A DNA stretch of 22,308 nt from DATBGZ01 sp036557785 (lineage in GTDB: Bacteria > Actinomycetota > Actinomycetes > Mycobacteriales > Micromonosporaceae). Under the pieces are notes generated by a model. That model had not been told where the DNA came from, did not search any database, and worked only from the letters and a program-made list of their open reading frames with translations. This document shows positions 1 through 7,999 of the stretch, one piece after another (positions within the stretch are counted from its first letter, which is position 1; every line of letters starts with the position of its first letter). A program made the translations under genes and the position numbers. The stretch is from contig DATBGZ010000097.1 of NCBI GenBank assembly GCA_036557785.1, positions 1-22,308 of the forward strand, read 5' to 3'.

Positions 1-142
1 CCTCAACGGTCCGCTCTTCGCCGACCTGTTCGCCACCGTCCTGCTCACCGGCAACGTAACCCCGATTCCGCCCCTGATCGTCGCCAAGACGTCCAGCGCC
101 TACGACATGATCGTCGAAGCAATCCAAGCGATCACCGACTAG
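1..142 (+). CDS. C-terminal end of an unidentified protein (partial)
   Basis: The frame beginning at base 2 is open from the window edge to a TAG at 140-142 and encodes 46 residues ending ...VEAIQAITD. Codon use is actinobacterial, with mostly G or C in third positions. I do not recognise the family from this tail. The stop codon lies inside the CTAG sequence that flanks the neighbouring insertion sequence, so the IS landed at the end of the gene without shortening it. The start lies outside the window. Confidence 0.5.
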   Translation, partial: LNGPLFADLFATVLLTGNVTPIPPLIVAKTSSAYDMIVEAIQAITD

Positions 143-161
143 GGCGTGTCTGCCGAATGAT
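143..161 (+). repeat. Left terminal inverted repeat of the IS
   Basis: Begins GGCGTGTCTGCCGAATGAT, directly after the CTAG at 139-142. It matches the reverse complement of 1186-1204 at 15 of 19 positions. Confidence 0.75.
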
Positions 162-188
162 CGGCGTCGGGTCTGGTAGATCATCTGT

Positions 189-1103
189 GTGATTGATCGT
201 CATGATCTGACCGATTTCCGAGTGGGCGCTGCTGGAGCCGCTGCTACCCGACCGAGCGGTCGCGCGGCGTGGTGGCCAGTGGCTGGACCATCGTCAGGTG
301 ACCAACGGCGTGTTGTGGCGGACCCGCACCGGTTCGCCGTGGCGGGATTTGCCCGGCGAGTTCGGCAACTGGAAGACCCGTCTACATGCGACACCGGCGG
401 TGGTCGCGGGATGGCACGTGGCACCGGATGCTCGACGAGTTGCGCCGCGGCTGCGACCAGGCCGAAGGCGCCGACTGGACGCTTGGGGTTGACTCCCTTA
501 CTGCCAAAGCGCATCAGCATGCTGCGGGCGCGCCCCCGCACGCCCGCGGTCCTGCCCCACAGGGGGCTCCGCCGAACGCATTTCATGATCAAGATACGGG
601 TGTTCGAGAAGCGTTGGGACGTTCCCACGGCGGGCTGACCACGAAGGTCCACCTGGCCGCAGACCGCCGCTGCCGCCCGATTGCCCGGGTCGTGACCGCC
701 GGGCAGCGCAACGACGCGGTCGTGTTCGAGGCGGTCATGGCCCGCATCCGCATCCACCCGCACGGCTGCGGCCGTCCCCGCACCCGCCCAGGCCGGGTGC
801 TGGCCGACAAGGCGTACTCCAGCCGCGCCATCCGGGCCAGCCTGCGCCGGCGCGGCATCACGGCGACCATCTCCGAACCCGCCGACCAACAGGCCAACCG
901 AGCCCGCTGCGGCCCGCGCGGCGGACGCCCGCCGACGTTCGACCCGTTGCGCTACAAGGGACGCAACGTCGTCGAACGCTGCGTCAACAAGCTCAAAAGG
1001 GTTCCGCGCCGTCGCCAGCCGCTACGACAAGCGCGAGTAGATGTACGCCGGCACCGTCGACGTCGCCTCGATCAGGATCTGGCTCCGCGACCCGGCCCGA
1101 TGA
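189..1103 (+). pseudogene. IS5-family transposase, broken by frameshifts and a nonsense codon
   Basis: The pieces together give a normal DDE transposase of the IS427 group: N-terminal EWALLEPLLPD, then GVLWRTRTGSPWRDLP, VDS with the first catalytic Asp (about 490), SHGGLTTKVHLA, LADKAYSSRAIRA with the second Asp (about 803-830), and RNVVERC with the Glu (about 964-980). They lie in different frames. An extra T near 210 separates the LTD start from EWALLEP. An extra C near 380 breaks WKT-VYMRHRRW. An extra A near 1000 breaks NKLK-GFRAVASRYDK. An in-frame TAG follows near 1037. The probable original stop is TGA at 1101-1103 and the probable start is GTG at 189. With several independent lesions, programmed frameshifting is unlikely. 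Confidence 0.82.
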
Positions 1104-1185
1104 TCACGTCCAGCCCCACAAACGCGCAGAGAACACGCAGCGACACCAACTGTTCGTACGGCTGGACGCGATCATGACCGGTCAC

Positions 1186-1204
1186 ATGATTCAGCAGGCA
1201 GGCC
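1186..1204 (-). repeat. Right terminal inverted repeat of the IS
   Basis: Read on the minus strand this is GGCCTGCCTGCTGAATCAT, an imperfect copy of the left end. It is followed on the plus strand by the second CTAG at 1205-1208. Confidence 0.72.
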
Positions 1205-1208
1205 CTAG

Positions 1209-1633
1209 TAGGCCGGACCGGACGGCGTGTCCGTCGGCGGACGTGGAGCCTGGGAGCCACCCATGCATCCACGTCCACGATGGCTAGAGCTGGGCCAGAA
1301 GGCGGTACGAGCGGATCGCGCCTCTGCAGGTGAGCCCACGTACGGCCGCGATCTTCGGTGACAACGGCGTCCGCGAGGGTCAAGGGTCGGAAGGTCATGA
1401 TGCTTGTCTACCGGACGGCCCACCACGAAGACCTGATGATCTACGGGCGACTCTGCAGGCTCAATGCCGTGAGCCATGAGCGGGCGCGGATGGTTCCATT
1501 GAAGGCATGTTTCGATCATCCGGAAGGCTGGTCCGTTTGAAGTGCGTGAGCACCCGCCAAGATCGAAATTCTGTACTGATCTTGTACGCTCGAGCACGCA
1601 ATGAGCACGCATGTGTCCATAGTGGACATGACG
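1209..1633. other. 425-bp stretch with no recognisable gene
   Basis: Short open frames here (1358-1540 plus, 1205-1678 minus) show no recognisable motif, no good ribosome binding site, and weak third-position G/C bias. A perfect 15-bp palindrome, TGTCCATAGTGGACA, lies at 1614-1628. The stretch sits between the decayed IS and the 3' side of a tRNA gene, a common place for remnants of integrated elements, but I could not identify an integrase fragment. Confidence 0.5.
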
Positions 1634-1672
1634 AAGGCCCTGATCCGGCGCATATCCGCAGGTCAGGGCCTT
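1634..1672 (-). terminator. Hairpin terminator downstream of tRNA-Lys
   Basis: AAGGCCCTGA (1634-1643) and TCAGGGCCTT (1663-1672) form a 10-bp stem with a 19-base loop, starting 10 bases past the tRNA 3' end in its direction of transcription. There is no long U tract after it, as is usual for GC-rich actinobacterial terminators. Confidence 0.65.
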
Positions 1673-1681
1673 GATCAACTG

Positions 1682-1754
1682 TGCGCCGCCAGGGACTCGA
1701 ACCCCGAACCCGCGGATTAAGAGTCCGCTGCTCTGCCAGTTGAGCTAGCGGCGC
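1682..1754 (-). tRNA. tRNA-Lys (anticodon CTT)
   Basis: Read on the minus strand, the gene starts GCGCCGCTAGCTCAACTGG and closes with the matching acceptor strand GCGGCGC plus discriminator A. The D-arm, an anticodon arm with loop CTCTTAA (anticodon CTT) and the T-arm core GGTTCGAGTCC are all present. The length is 73 nt, and the 3' CCA is not encoded. It translates AAG, the main Lys codon in a genome of this composition. It stands alone and diverges from the phosphodiesterase gene to its right. Confidence 0.95.
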
Positions 1755-1771
1755 TCACGGCAACGGCAAGT

Positions 1772-1777
1772 ACCGTA
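1772..1777 (-). promoter_or_regulatory. Candidate -10 element of the tRNA-Lys promoter
   Basis: On the minus strand TACGGT (a TANNNT -10) ends 17 bases before the tRNA 5' end. I see no good TTGACN-like -35 at normal spacing, so this is a weak call. Confidence 0.3.
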
Positions 1778-1903
1778 GCACAGCCGCGAGGGCACCTCCT
1801 GGACATATCACGCCCACGCCCGCAGGAACGTAGCAGACGAACAGTCTCGAACCGACCGTACGGGCATAAACAAAACAAAGGCCTCGGCAGGGGACTCAAG
1901 CGG

Positions 1904-1938
1904 TAGGGACGCCAACCACTATGTGATCGGCGTCCCTA
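1904..1938. promoter_or_regulatory. Perfect 10-bp hairpin upstream of the phosphodiesterase gene
   Basis: TAGGGACGCC (1904-1913) pairs perfectly with GGCGTCCCTA (1929-1938) around a 15-base loop. It lies about 30 bases before the GTG at 1970, in the gap between divergent tRNA and phosphodiesterase genes. It may be an operator, a leader hairpin, or a terminator of something upstream; the sequence does not decide. Confidence 0.45.
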
Positions 1939-1969
1939 TGCACCACGTTACCGGCCGAGGGCCGCCGGT

Positions 1970-2710
1970 GTGCCGGATCGGCTGGATAGCATCGCCTGCG
2001 TGTCCATGATCTCGGCGCATCGCGGCGGCGGCGAGGTCTTCCCCGCGGAGACGTACGAGGCGTTCGAGCTGGCCATCGGGTCGGGGGCCGAGTATGTGGA
2101 GATCGACGTACGGCGGCTGCGCGACGGCACGCTGGTCTGCTTTCACGACGCCTACCTCGGCGTGCCGCTGGCGCGGATGACCTACCCCGAGCTCTGTGCC
2201 CGGGCACGGTACGAGGTGCCACTGGTGAGCGCGGTGTTGCGGCTGATGGCTGGGCGGTCGCGAGGGCACATCGACCTGAAGGAGATCGGCCACGAGGCGG
2301 AGGTGGTCGGCCTCGCGATGGACGTGCTCGGGCCGGACGGCTTCGTCGTCACCACGATGGAGGATCAGTCACTGCGCGCGATCGCGCGGGAGTTCCCGCA
2401 GGCCGCAACCGCGCTGTCGCTCGGACGCGGCATTGGCGACGTGCCGTGGTACGAGCTTCCGGTCGCGTTCGTCGCCGACCTGTTCCCGGCCGGCCGGATC
2501 CGGACGTGCAGGGCAACCTGGGTATCGATGAACGTAACACTGGTGCCGTGGGTCCTGCCGCGCTGCGTCCGGCTCGGGCTCTCCATCATGGTGTGGACGG
2601 TGGACCGTACCGACCAGATCGACCGGCTGTTGGCCGACCCCCGGGTCGATGTCCTGGTCACGAACCGACCGCTGTTCGCGCTCGAGCGCCGCGCAGGCCT
2701 GCCGGACTGA
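1970..2710 (+). CDS. Glycerophosphodiester phosphodiesterase family protein
   Basis: The family hydrolyses glycerophosphodiesters to glycerol-3-phosphate and an alcohol, recycling phospholipid head groups. The GDPD catalytic signature is complete: HRG at residues 17-19, ExD at 44-46 (YVEIDV), and FHD with the second His at 59. The C-terminal VWTVDRTDQIDRLL...VDVLVTNRP is the typical last strand and helix of the TIM barrel. Length is 246 aa, normal for short bacterial GDPDs, with no signal peptide, so it is probably cytosolic. The start is GTG 1970; ATG 2006 just before SAHRG is possible but would clip the first strand. It is followed 60 bp downstream by ctpE on the same strand. The substrate cannot be read from the sequence. 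Confidence 0.88.
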   Translation: MPDRLDSIACVSMISAHRGGGEVFPAETYEAFELAIGSGAEYVEIDVRRLRDGTLVCFHDAYLGVPLARMTYPELCARARYEVPLVSAVLRLMAGRSRGHIDLKEIGHEAEVVGLAMDVLGPDGFVVTTMEDQSLRAIAREFPQAATALSLGRGIGDVPWYELPVAFVADLFPAGRIRTCRATWVSMNVTLVPWVLPRCVRLGLSIMVWTVDRTDQIDRLLADPRVDVLVTNRPLFALERRAGLPD

Positions 2711-2770
2711 GCGAGGTTCGAGCCACGCGTTAGCCTGACGGGGACCGCGTTGCCAGAAGGGAGCGGCCGC

Positions 2771-5143
2771 GTGACGGCGCCAGGACTGACCGAGGCGGAG
2801 GTCCAGGCGCGTCACGAGCAGGGACTGGCCAATGTGGTCGGCCATGGGCAGACCCGGACGGTCTGGTCCATCCTGCGAGCCAATGTCTTTACCCGCTTCA
2901 ATGCCATCATCGGCGTGCTGCTCGCCGTGGTGCTGGTCTTCGGCCCGATCCAGGATGCCCTCTTCGGCCTCGTCATTGTCGTCAACAGCGCGGTCGGCGT
3001 CATCCAGGAGGTGCGCGCCAAACGGAAGCTCGATGCGCTCGCGCTGCTGGAGCAGGCGCCGGTGCGGGTCCGTCGCGACGGCGTGCCGATCGAGGTGGCA
3101 CCCTCCGACGTGGTCGTCGACGACATCGTGCTGCTCACCGCCGGGGAGAAGGTGCCCGTCGACGGCACGGTCGTCGAGTCGGCCGGACTGGAGCTGGACG
3201 AGTCCCTCCTCACGGGCGAAGCCGATCCGATCGCGAAACGGATCGACGACGCCGTACGGTCGGGCAGCTTCGTCGTCGCGGGCTCGGGGGCATTCGTGGC
3301 GGTGAGTGTGGGCGATGACGCCTACGCCAACCGGCTCGTCGCCAACGTGCGGCGCTTCGAGCTCTCCCACTCCGAGCTCATGGCGGGGATCAACCGGATC
3401 CTGCGCGTCATCCAGTGGGTCATCCTGCCGCTGGGCATCCTGCTCGTCATCAGCCAGTTGCTCAGTGCCGGTTCCTTCAGCGATGCCATGGTGGGTACGG
3501 TCGCCGGGATCGTGCCGACCGTACCCGAGGGCCTGGTGTTGTTGACCTCGGTCGCCTTCGCGGTCGGGGCCGTCCGCCTGGCGCGCCGGCGCTGCCTGGT
3601 GCAGGAACTGCCGGCCATCGAGATGCTCGCCCGCGTGGATGTGCTCTGCCTGGACAAGACAGGCACGCTCACGGCCCCCGAGCTGGAGCTGGAACAGATC
3701 CGTACGGCACCGGGGCAGGACGAGGAGCGGGCGCGTGGCGCGCTGGCCGCGATGGCGCGCATCGAGGACCAGCCGAACGCCACCATGCGTGCGATCATCG
3801 ATGAGGTCAAGCCCGCCGATGGCTGGGCCACCAGCGCGACACTGCCCTTCTCCTCCACGCGCAAGTACAGCGCGGCGACCTTCGAGGACCGTACCGCCTG
3901 GTGCATCGGGGCGCCCGAGGTCGTCCTCGCGCCAGGCCAGCCGCTGCGCGCTGAGGCTGATGAGCTCGCGGCACAGGGTCTGCGCGTGCTGGCCCTGGCC
4001 GAGCTCACCGAGGCCGTGCTCCCCGCGAAGGCGGCTCTGGGACCCGTACGTCCGGTGGCGCTTGTCGTGCTGCGGCAACGCCTTCGGCCCGAGGCGGCGC
4101 AGACCATGCGCTACCTGACCGACGAGGGCGTCGCGCTGAAGATCTTCTCCGGCGACCACCCGGCGGCAGTCGGCTCGGTCGCGGCCGCGGCAGGGGTCGC
4201 GGGCGCGCAGTCCCCTGTGGACGCTCGTACCCTGCCGGCGGACCCGCAAGAACTCGAGCCGGAGCTGACGAGCCACTCCGTGTTCGGCCGGGTGACGCCG
4301 GAGCAGAAACAGGTCTTCGTCGACGTCCTGCAGAGCGCGGGTCACACGGTCGGCATGACCGGGGACGGCGTCAACGACGCGCTCGCGCTCAAGTCCGCCG
4401 ACCTCGGCATTGCCATGGGTTCGGGCAGCCCCGCGACCCGTGGTGTGGCGAAGGTCGTCCTGCTGGACAACAGCTTCGCCACGGTGCCGCACGTGCTCGC
4501 GGAGGGCCGTCGTGTGCTCGGCAACATCGAACGGGTGGCGAGCCTGTTCCTGGTCAAGACGATGTACTCGCTCGTGCTGGTCGCCCTCGTCGGGTTGGCT
4601 CACGTGCCGTTCCCGTTGCTGCCACGCCACACGACGCTGGTCGGCTCCCTTACCATCGGCATCCCTGGCTTCTTCCTCGCGCTCGCGCCGAACTCCGAAC
4701 GATTCCGCCCCGGCTTCATCACGCGCGTCCTGGCCCGGGCCGCGCCGGCAGGCCTGGTGTGCGGCGTGGCGGCCTTCGTGGCGTACGGCCTGGGGCGGGT
4801 GAACAGCCGGTCGGACCAGACACTCGATCGCAGCACCGCGGCGGCCACCCTGTTCCTGGCCGCGGTGTGGATGCTCGCGCTCGTCGCCCGGCCCTACACC
4901 TGGTGGCGCATCGGACTGGTCGGGGCGATGGTCGGCAGCTTCGTGCTCGTCGCCGCGGTCCCGTTCGCCGCACACTTCTTCGCCTTGAACTTCTCCGACC
5001 CCGGCAACAACCTCATCGCGCTGGTCACTGCCGCGGTCGCGGCGCTGGCCATCACCGTCATCCAGCGCATCGACACCCGTGGTCGTCTCGTGGAGGCCGC
5101 GGCGCGGGGGCTGCGCTGGCTGCGTGCCCAGTTTCACCGTTGA
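2771..5143 (+). CDS. ctpE: P-type cation-transporting ATPase, CtpE-like
   Basis: An integral-membrane P-type ATPase of 790 aa, close to the roughly 800 aa of mycobacterial CtpE, reported as a calcium transporter. Visible in order: an N-terminal membrane pair (IIGVLLAVVLVFGPIQ), the actuator motif LTGEADP, PEGL in the central membrane helix, the phosphorylation loop DKTGTLT with Asp 295, the hinge TGDGVNDAL at 530-536, and six C-terminal hydrophobic segments. There is no N-terminal heavy-metal domain and no CPC motif, which argues against a copper or zinc pump. I chose GTG 2771 because GAAGGGAG lies 7-10 bases upstream; the TTG at 2750 lies before that site. The last codon (CGT) and stop (TGA) belong to a palindromic repeat at 5138-5201. 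Calcium specificity is inferred from the family. Confidence 0.87.
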   Translation: MTAPGLTEAEVQARHEQGLANVVGHGQTRTVWSILRANVFTRFNAIIGVLLAVVLVFGPIQDALFGLVIVVNSAVGVIQEVRAKRKLDALALLEQAPVRVRRDGVPIEVAPSDVVVDDIVLLTAGEKVPVDGTVVESAGLELDESLLTGEADPIAKRIDDAVRSGSFVVAGSGAFVAVSVGDDAYANRLVANVRRFELSHSELMAGINRILRVIQWVILPLGILLVISQLLSAGSFSDAMVGTVAGIVPTVPEGLVLLTSVAFAVGAVRLARRRCLVQELPAIEMLARVDVLCLDKTGTLTAPELELEQIRTAPGQDEERARGALAAMARIEDQPNATMRAIIDEVKPADGWATSATLPFSSTRKYSAATFEDRTAWCIGAPEVVLAPGQPLRAEADELAAQGLRVLALAELTEAVLPAKAALGPVRPVALVVLRQRLRPEAAQTMRYLTDEGVALKIFSGDHPAAVGSVAAAAGVAGAQSPVDARTLPADPQELEPELTSHSVFGRVTPEQKQVFVDVLQSAGHTVGMTGDGVNDALALKSADLGIAMGSGSPATRGVAKVVLLDNSFATVPHVLAEGRRVLGNIERVASLFLVKTMYSLVLVALVGLAHVPFPLLPRHTTLVGSLTIGIPGFFLALAPNSERFRPGFITRVLARAAPAGLVCGVAAFVAYGLGRVNSRSDQTLDRSTAAATLFLAAVWMLALVARPYTWWRIGLVGAMVGSFVLVAAVPFAAHFFALNFSDPGNNLIALVTAAVAALAITVIQRIDTRGRLVEAAARGLRWLRAQFHR

Positions 5144-5201
5144 TCTAGGGCTTGCGACCGTGGTCGGAGATCAAACCACGGTCCTACGCCCTAGATCAAC
5201 G
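5138..5201 (+). repeat. 64-bp palindromic repeat, copy 1 (ctpE end; bidirectional terminator-like)
   Basis: Left arm 5138-5163 starts CGTTGATCTAGGGC and ends GACCGTGG. The 12-base loop TCGGAGATCAAA is at 5164-5175. Right arm 5176-5201 starts CCACGGTC and ends GCCCTAGATCAACG. Arms are 26 nt with three mismatches near the middle. A second copy lies at 14003-14066 in the opposite orientation, shown by its loop being the exact reverse complement. Here the repeat lies between convergent genes and provides the last sense codon and stop of ctpE, so it probably acts as a terminator for both. Confidence 0.9.
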
Positions 5202-5216
5202 CGAGGGAGATGGGGA

Positions 5217-5630
5217 TCAGAAGCGTTGGTCGAGGCGGTGGTCGAGGGCGGCCCACGCGCGGGCCGGGTTCTCGAACGTCACGCCACTGGGCAGGCTGCG
5301 AACCTCGTCGATGACGTCGTCGGGTGCCCCGGCAGCCTGCGCTGCCCGGATCAGCTCGTGGCGGTCGGCCGGGAACGTCGACCGGGCCAGGTAGCGGCTG
5401 AACCGCGACCGCTGCTCGATCTCGTACGGCGTGAGGTTCATCGGGATGTCTGAGCGCCCCTGCGTGTCGGCCTCGGGGACCGCGGCGACCTCGGGCTCAC
5501 CGTTGAGCGGCGGCTCGGGTTCCCGCGACTCCTCCGCCCGAGCGCCGGTGGCGGCTCCCTGCAGGTGCGCCCGCGCCTGTCGCTCGAGGTCGTCGTCCAC
5601 CCGGGGCGCGTGCTTGCGGCTGGCCGTCAT
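5217..5630 (-). CDS. DUF2795 domain protein
   Basis: A 137-aa soluble protein with a charged, low-complexity N-terminal half (residues 1-60, rich in Ala, Glu, Arg and Pro) and a compact C-terminal domain. The C-terminal LARSTFPADRHELIRAAQAAG followed by APDDVIDEVRSLP and a final aromatic/Trp-Ala-Ala-Leu helix resembles the DUF2795 family, a small helical domain common in actinobacteria and of unknown function. The start is ATG 5630. The gene lies 30 bp after the ureohydrolase gene on the same strand, so the two are probably co-transcribed. It ends 15 bp from the palindromic repeat that separates it from ctpE. Confidence 0.7.
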   Translation of the reverse strand: MTASRKHAPRVDDDLERQARAHLQGAATGARAEESREPEPPLNGEPEVAAVPEADTQGRSDIPMNLTPYEIEQRSRFSRYLARSTFPADRHELIRAAQAAGAPDDVIDEVRSLPSGVTFENPARAWAALDHRLDQRF

Positions 5631-5660
5631 GACTGGCGACGCTACCCGCGCCCGGACCGC

Positions 5661-6752
5661 TCAGTGCCCGGAACGGCGAGCCGTGCCCCGATGACCGGTC
5701 TGTGCCTTCCTGCCCGTACCCGCGCCACGGCCGTCCAGCAGCGCACGCCGTGGATCCCACCGGGTGCCCGTGCCCGCGTCGGCCCGCCGCCGGGCGATCG
5801 CCGACAGCGCCTCGAGCACGACCCGGTTGCCGAGCAGCGCGGTGACGTCGGCGTGGTCATAGGGCGGCGACACCTCCACCACGTCGAGGCCGACCACCGG
5901 TAGCTCGTAGCAGACCCGCCGTACGGCGTCGAGCAACTGGCGCGCGGTAAGCCCGCCGGGCTCGGGCGTTCCGGTACCGGGGGCCATGCCCGGGTCGACC
6001 ACGTCCACGTCCACCGACAGGAAGACGCCATCACATCCGTCGACCGCGATGCCGAACGCCTCGTCCAGACACTCGTCCAGCCCGCGCGCGACGACCTCGG
6101 TCATCTCGTACGAACGCATCCGCTGGGCCGCCATCCAGGCCAGCGTCGCGGGCTCCGGCCAGTATCCGCGCAGTCCTATTTGGAGGAACCGGTCGCCACG
6201 AACCGCACCCGACTCGATGAGCCGGCGCATCGGCGTGCCGTGGCCGTAGAGCAGGCCGAAGTCGCTCTCGCCCGTGTCCGCGTGGGCATCGAAGTGAACC
6301 ATCGACACCTTGCCCACTCCGACGTGCCGGGCCACGCCCGTGGCGTCGGGCAGCGCGATCGTATGGTCACCGCCCAGCACGACCGGGATGGCAGCCGCCG
6401 AGGCAACCGCGTACACCGCCTCCTCCAGCGCGTGTATCGACCGCTCGATGTCGCCCGCGGGCATCTCGACGTCGCCGGCATCGAGCACCCGCAGGTCCTT
6501 GAGCCCGTCCGCGCGCAGCGCGAGCGAGGGCCGCGATCCGTCGTGCGGCAGGTAGCACGCCTGGCGTAGCGCGGACGGACCGAAGCGCGCGCCGGCACGG
6601 TACGTGGTCCCGCCGTCAAACGGCGCTCCGATGATCACCACGTCGGCTCCGGCGAGGCTCGCCGTGTCGCCCAGATCGCAGCGGTCGACGCCGAGGAAGG
6701 TCAGGTCCGGCCCGAACATGGGCCCGTAGCGTGCCACGCCAGTTTCTACCAC
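5661..6752 (-). CDS. speB: Agmatinase-family ureohydrolase
   Basis: Ureohydrolases split a guanidino group to urea plus an amine, using two Mn ions; agmatinase makes putrescine. All metal ligands are visible: GGDHT (residues 127-131), FDAHADT (154-160) and SVDVDVVDP (246-254), followed by the family motif APGTGTPEPGG. Length is 363 aa, with a basic tail of about 25 residues after the catalytic core that I do not recognise. GTG 6752 follows the exporter stop by 14 bp and has GGTGGA in front; GTG 6737, giving MARYGPMFGPD, is an equally plausible start. The exporter upstream and DUF2795 gene downstream suggest a three-gene operon. The substrate may be agmatine or guanidinobutyrate; motifs alone do not settle it. 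Confidence 0.85.
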   Translation of the reverse strand: MVETGVARYGPMFGPDLTFLGVDRCDLGDTASLAGADVVIIGAPFDGGTTYRAGARFGPSALRQACYLPHDGSRPSLALRADGLKDLRVLDAGDVEMPAGDIERSIHALEEAVYAVASAAAIPVVLGGDHTIALPDATGVARHVGVGKVSMVHFDAHADTGESDFGLLYGHGTPMRRLIESGAVRGDRFLQIGLRGYWPEPATLAWMAAQRMRSYEMTEVVARGLDECLDEAFGIAVDGCDGVFLSVDVDVVDPGMAPGTGTPEPGGLTARQLLDAVRRVCYELPVVGLDVVEVSPPYDHADVTALLGNRVVLEALSAIARRRADAGTGTRWDPRRALLDGRGAGTGRKAQTGHRGTARRSGH

Positions 6753-6766
6753 GCGTCCACCCCGGG

Positions 6767-7999
6767 TCAGGCCGCGGCGGCCTCGACCAGCGCGCGGGCG
6801 GCCGGCGCGGTCTGTCGTTGCCGGCTCGCCAGGGCGAGCACCGCGGTGCCTGCCCCACAGAAGCCCAGTGAGAAGACGTACGCGTAGCGGTAGCCGAGCA
6901 CCTGCACGACGCCGAAGGCCAGGCCGGCGAGCATGCCCGAGAGGCGACCGGCGTTGGAGAACAGCGTGGTTGCCCGGCCCAGCGCGAAGGGCATGAGGCC
7001 CTGGAAGTACGAGATGCCCAGTCCGCCGATCGCGCAGACGTAGCAGGCGTGCAGGACCTGGGCTACCGCGATCTGCCACACGCTGCCCGCGAGGCTGACC
7101 GCGAGGCAGTACGCCATCCCGAAGCCGCCGCCGGCGAGCATCAGGCGCCGCAGCGGCCACCGCTCGGCCATGGCGCCCACGATGAGCATGAGCGGGATCT
7201 CGATGGTGGCGCACAGCCCCAGCACCACGCCCGCGCTGGTCAGGGTTCCGTGCAGGGTGACGCTGACGAACAGCGGCATGGTGGTCACCGTCAGCGAGGT
7301 GGCGCCCTGCAGCGCGACGAACGCCACGGTGATCGCGACGACCCGCCCGCGGGTGAGCCAGCCGGCCGGCGCGGGCGCAGAGTCAGTCACCACGATGGAT
7401 GCCGTGGGCGCGACCACCTGCGCTGATCTCCCACGCAGAGCGATCACGACCGCGAGGGCGGCGAGGTGCAGCATCGAGGTCGCGATGAACAGGCCATTGA
7501 AGTCGATCAGGCCGATCACGAACGCGCCGAGCGGTGCCCCGGCGGCCCACGCCAGCGACATCATCATGCGCAGCGTGTTCATGCCCATGGTGACCCGGGA
7601 CGGGTCCTGGCGCTGGACCACCTCGCGGCCCAGGGCGTAGATCTGCGGCACGATCGCGCTGGCGACCGCGACCAGGGTGAGCGAGACCGCGAGCACGACG
7701 TCGTACTGACGCATCACGGCATAGAGCGCGAACCCGAGGATGCCACACGTCGCGGCGGTGAAGATGACCCACTCGCGGGCCCCCGGCCGGTCGGAGACGC
7801 GCCCCACGACGGTGGAGACGGCAACCGCCGCGACCGGGGTGAGGAAGAGGAACAGCGCCGACTGCAGCGGGCTCGCGTGCAGGGTCTGGCTCAGGAACAC
7901 GGGAAGGAACGGCGAGACGAAGGCGCCGGTCAGGCCGACGAGGGTTGTCACCAACCCCAACGGAAGCAAGGGACGCCACCAGGCTCCTGCCACCGACAC
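6767..7999 (-). CDS. MFS transporter, sugar-efflux (SET) type
   Basis: A roughly 410-aa membrane protein with about twelve hydrophobic segments, starting LLPLGLVTTLVGLTGAF. The loop after the second segment reads GRVSDRPGAREW, a variant of the MFS cytoplasmic loop, and the order of segments resembles SetA/SetB-type exporters of sugars and analogues. The frame stays open up to ATG 8122. I prefer GTG 7999 because AGG lies 7-9 bases upstream, homologues begin near this point, and the codons from 8122 to 8000 have many A/T third positions, unlike the rest. GTG 8050 is another candidate. It is followed closely by the ureohydrolase gene, so export of an amine or guanidino compound is conceivable, but this is speculation. 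Confidence 0.8.
   Translation of the reverse strand: MSVAGAWWRPLLPLGLVTTLVGLTGAFVSPFLPVFLSQTLHASPLQSALFLFLTPVAAVAVSTVVGRVSDRPGAREWVIFTAATCGILGFALYAVMRQYDVVLAVSLTLVAVASAIVPQIYALGREVVQRQDPSRVTMGMNTLRMMMSLAWAAGAPLGAFVIGLIDFNGLFIATSMLHLAALAVVIALRGRSAQVVAPTASIVVTDSAPAPAGWLTRGRVVAITVAFVALQGATSLTVTTMPLFVSVTLHGTLTSAGVVLGLCATIEIPLMLIVGAMAERWPLRRLMLAGGGFGMAYCLAVSLAGSVWQIAVAQVLHACYVCAIGGLGISYFQGLMPFALGRATTLFSNAGRLSGMLAGLAFGVVQVLGYRYAYVFSLGFCGAGTAVLALASRQRQTAPAARALVEAAAA

Larger units (their letters stand above)
143..1204 (+). mobile_element. IS5-family (IS427-like) insertion sequence, degenerate
   Basis: The element is bounded by imperfect terminal inverted repeats (143-161 and 1186-1204, 15 of 19 positions matching) and by a CTAG on each side (139-142 and 1205-1208). 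This fits the CTAG target duplication known for IS427-type members of IS5. It carries one transposase gene in the same direction, which has lost its reading frame. About 80 bases between the old transposase stop and the right repeat hold no recognisable gene. At 1062 bp it is slightly longer than the usual 850-950 bp of the group. The element is probably inactive unless served by an intact relative elsewhere. Confidence 0.8.

Noticed and set aside
1205..1678. A minus-strand frame of 157 codons next to the tRNA
   Set aside because: No recognisable domain, poor third-position bias, and it runs through the tRNA terminator hairpin.
1634..1680. The sequence GGGCCTTGATCAAC near the tRNA as a third copy of the palindromic repeat
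   Set aside because: It shares only the short end ATCAAC and parts of GGGCC; no loop and no matching second arm.
1682..1754. The tRNA-Lys gene as an attachment site of an integrated element
   Set aside because: No second copy of the tRNA 3' end in the window and no integrase or recognisable fragment; only the location suggests it.
2369..5137. A 922-codon open frame on the minus strand opposite ctpE
   Set aside because: It mirrors the ctpE codons; its product is a Gln/Arg/His/Asp-rich sequence without any domain. Long antisense frames are expected at this GC content.
5079..5453. A plus-strand frame that also contains the repeat peptide (VDLGLATVVGDQ) after the end of ctpE
   Set aside because: It overlaps ctpE in another frame and then runs opposite the DUF2795 gene; no ribosome site. 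It only shows that the same frame of the repeat is open in copy 1.
5661..7214. A longer version of the ureohydrolase frame reaching into the MFS gene
   Set aside because: The added N-terminal part is an Arg/Gly-rich shadow of the MFS gene; ureohydrolase homology starts near 6737.
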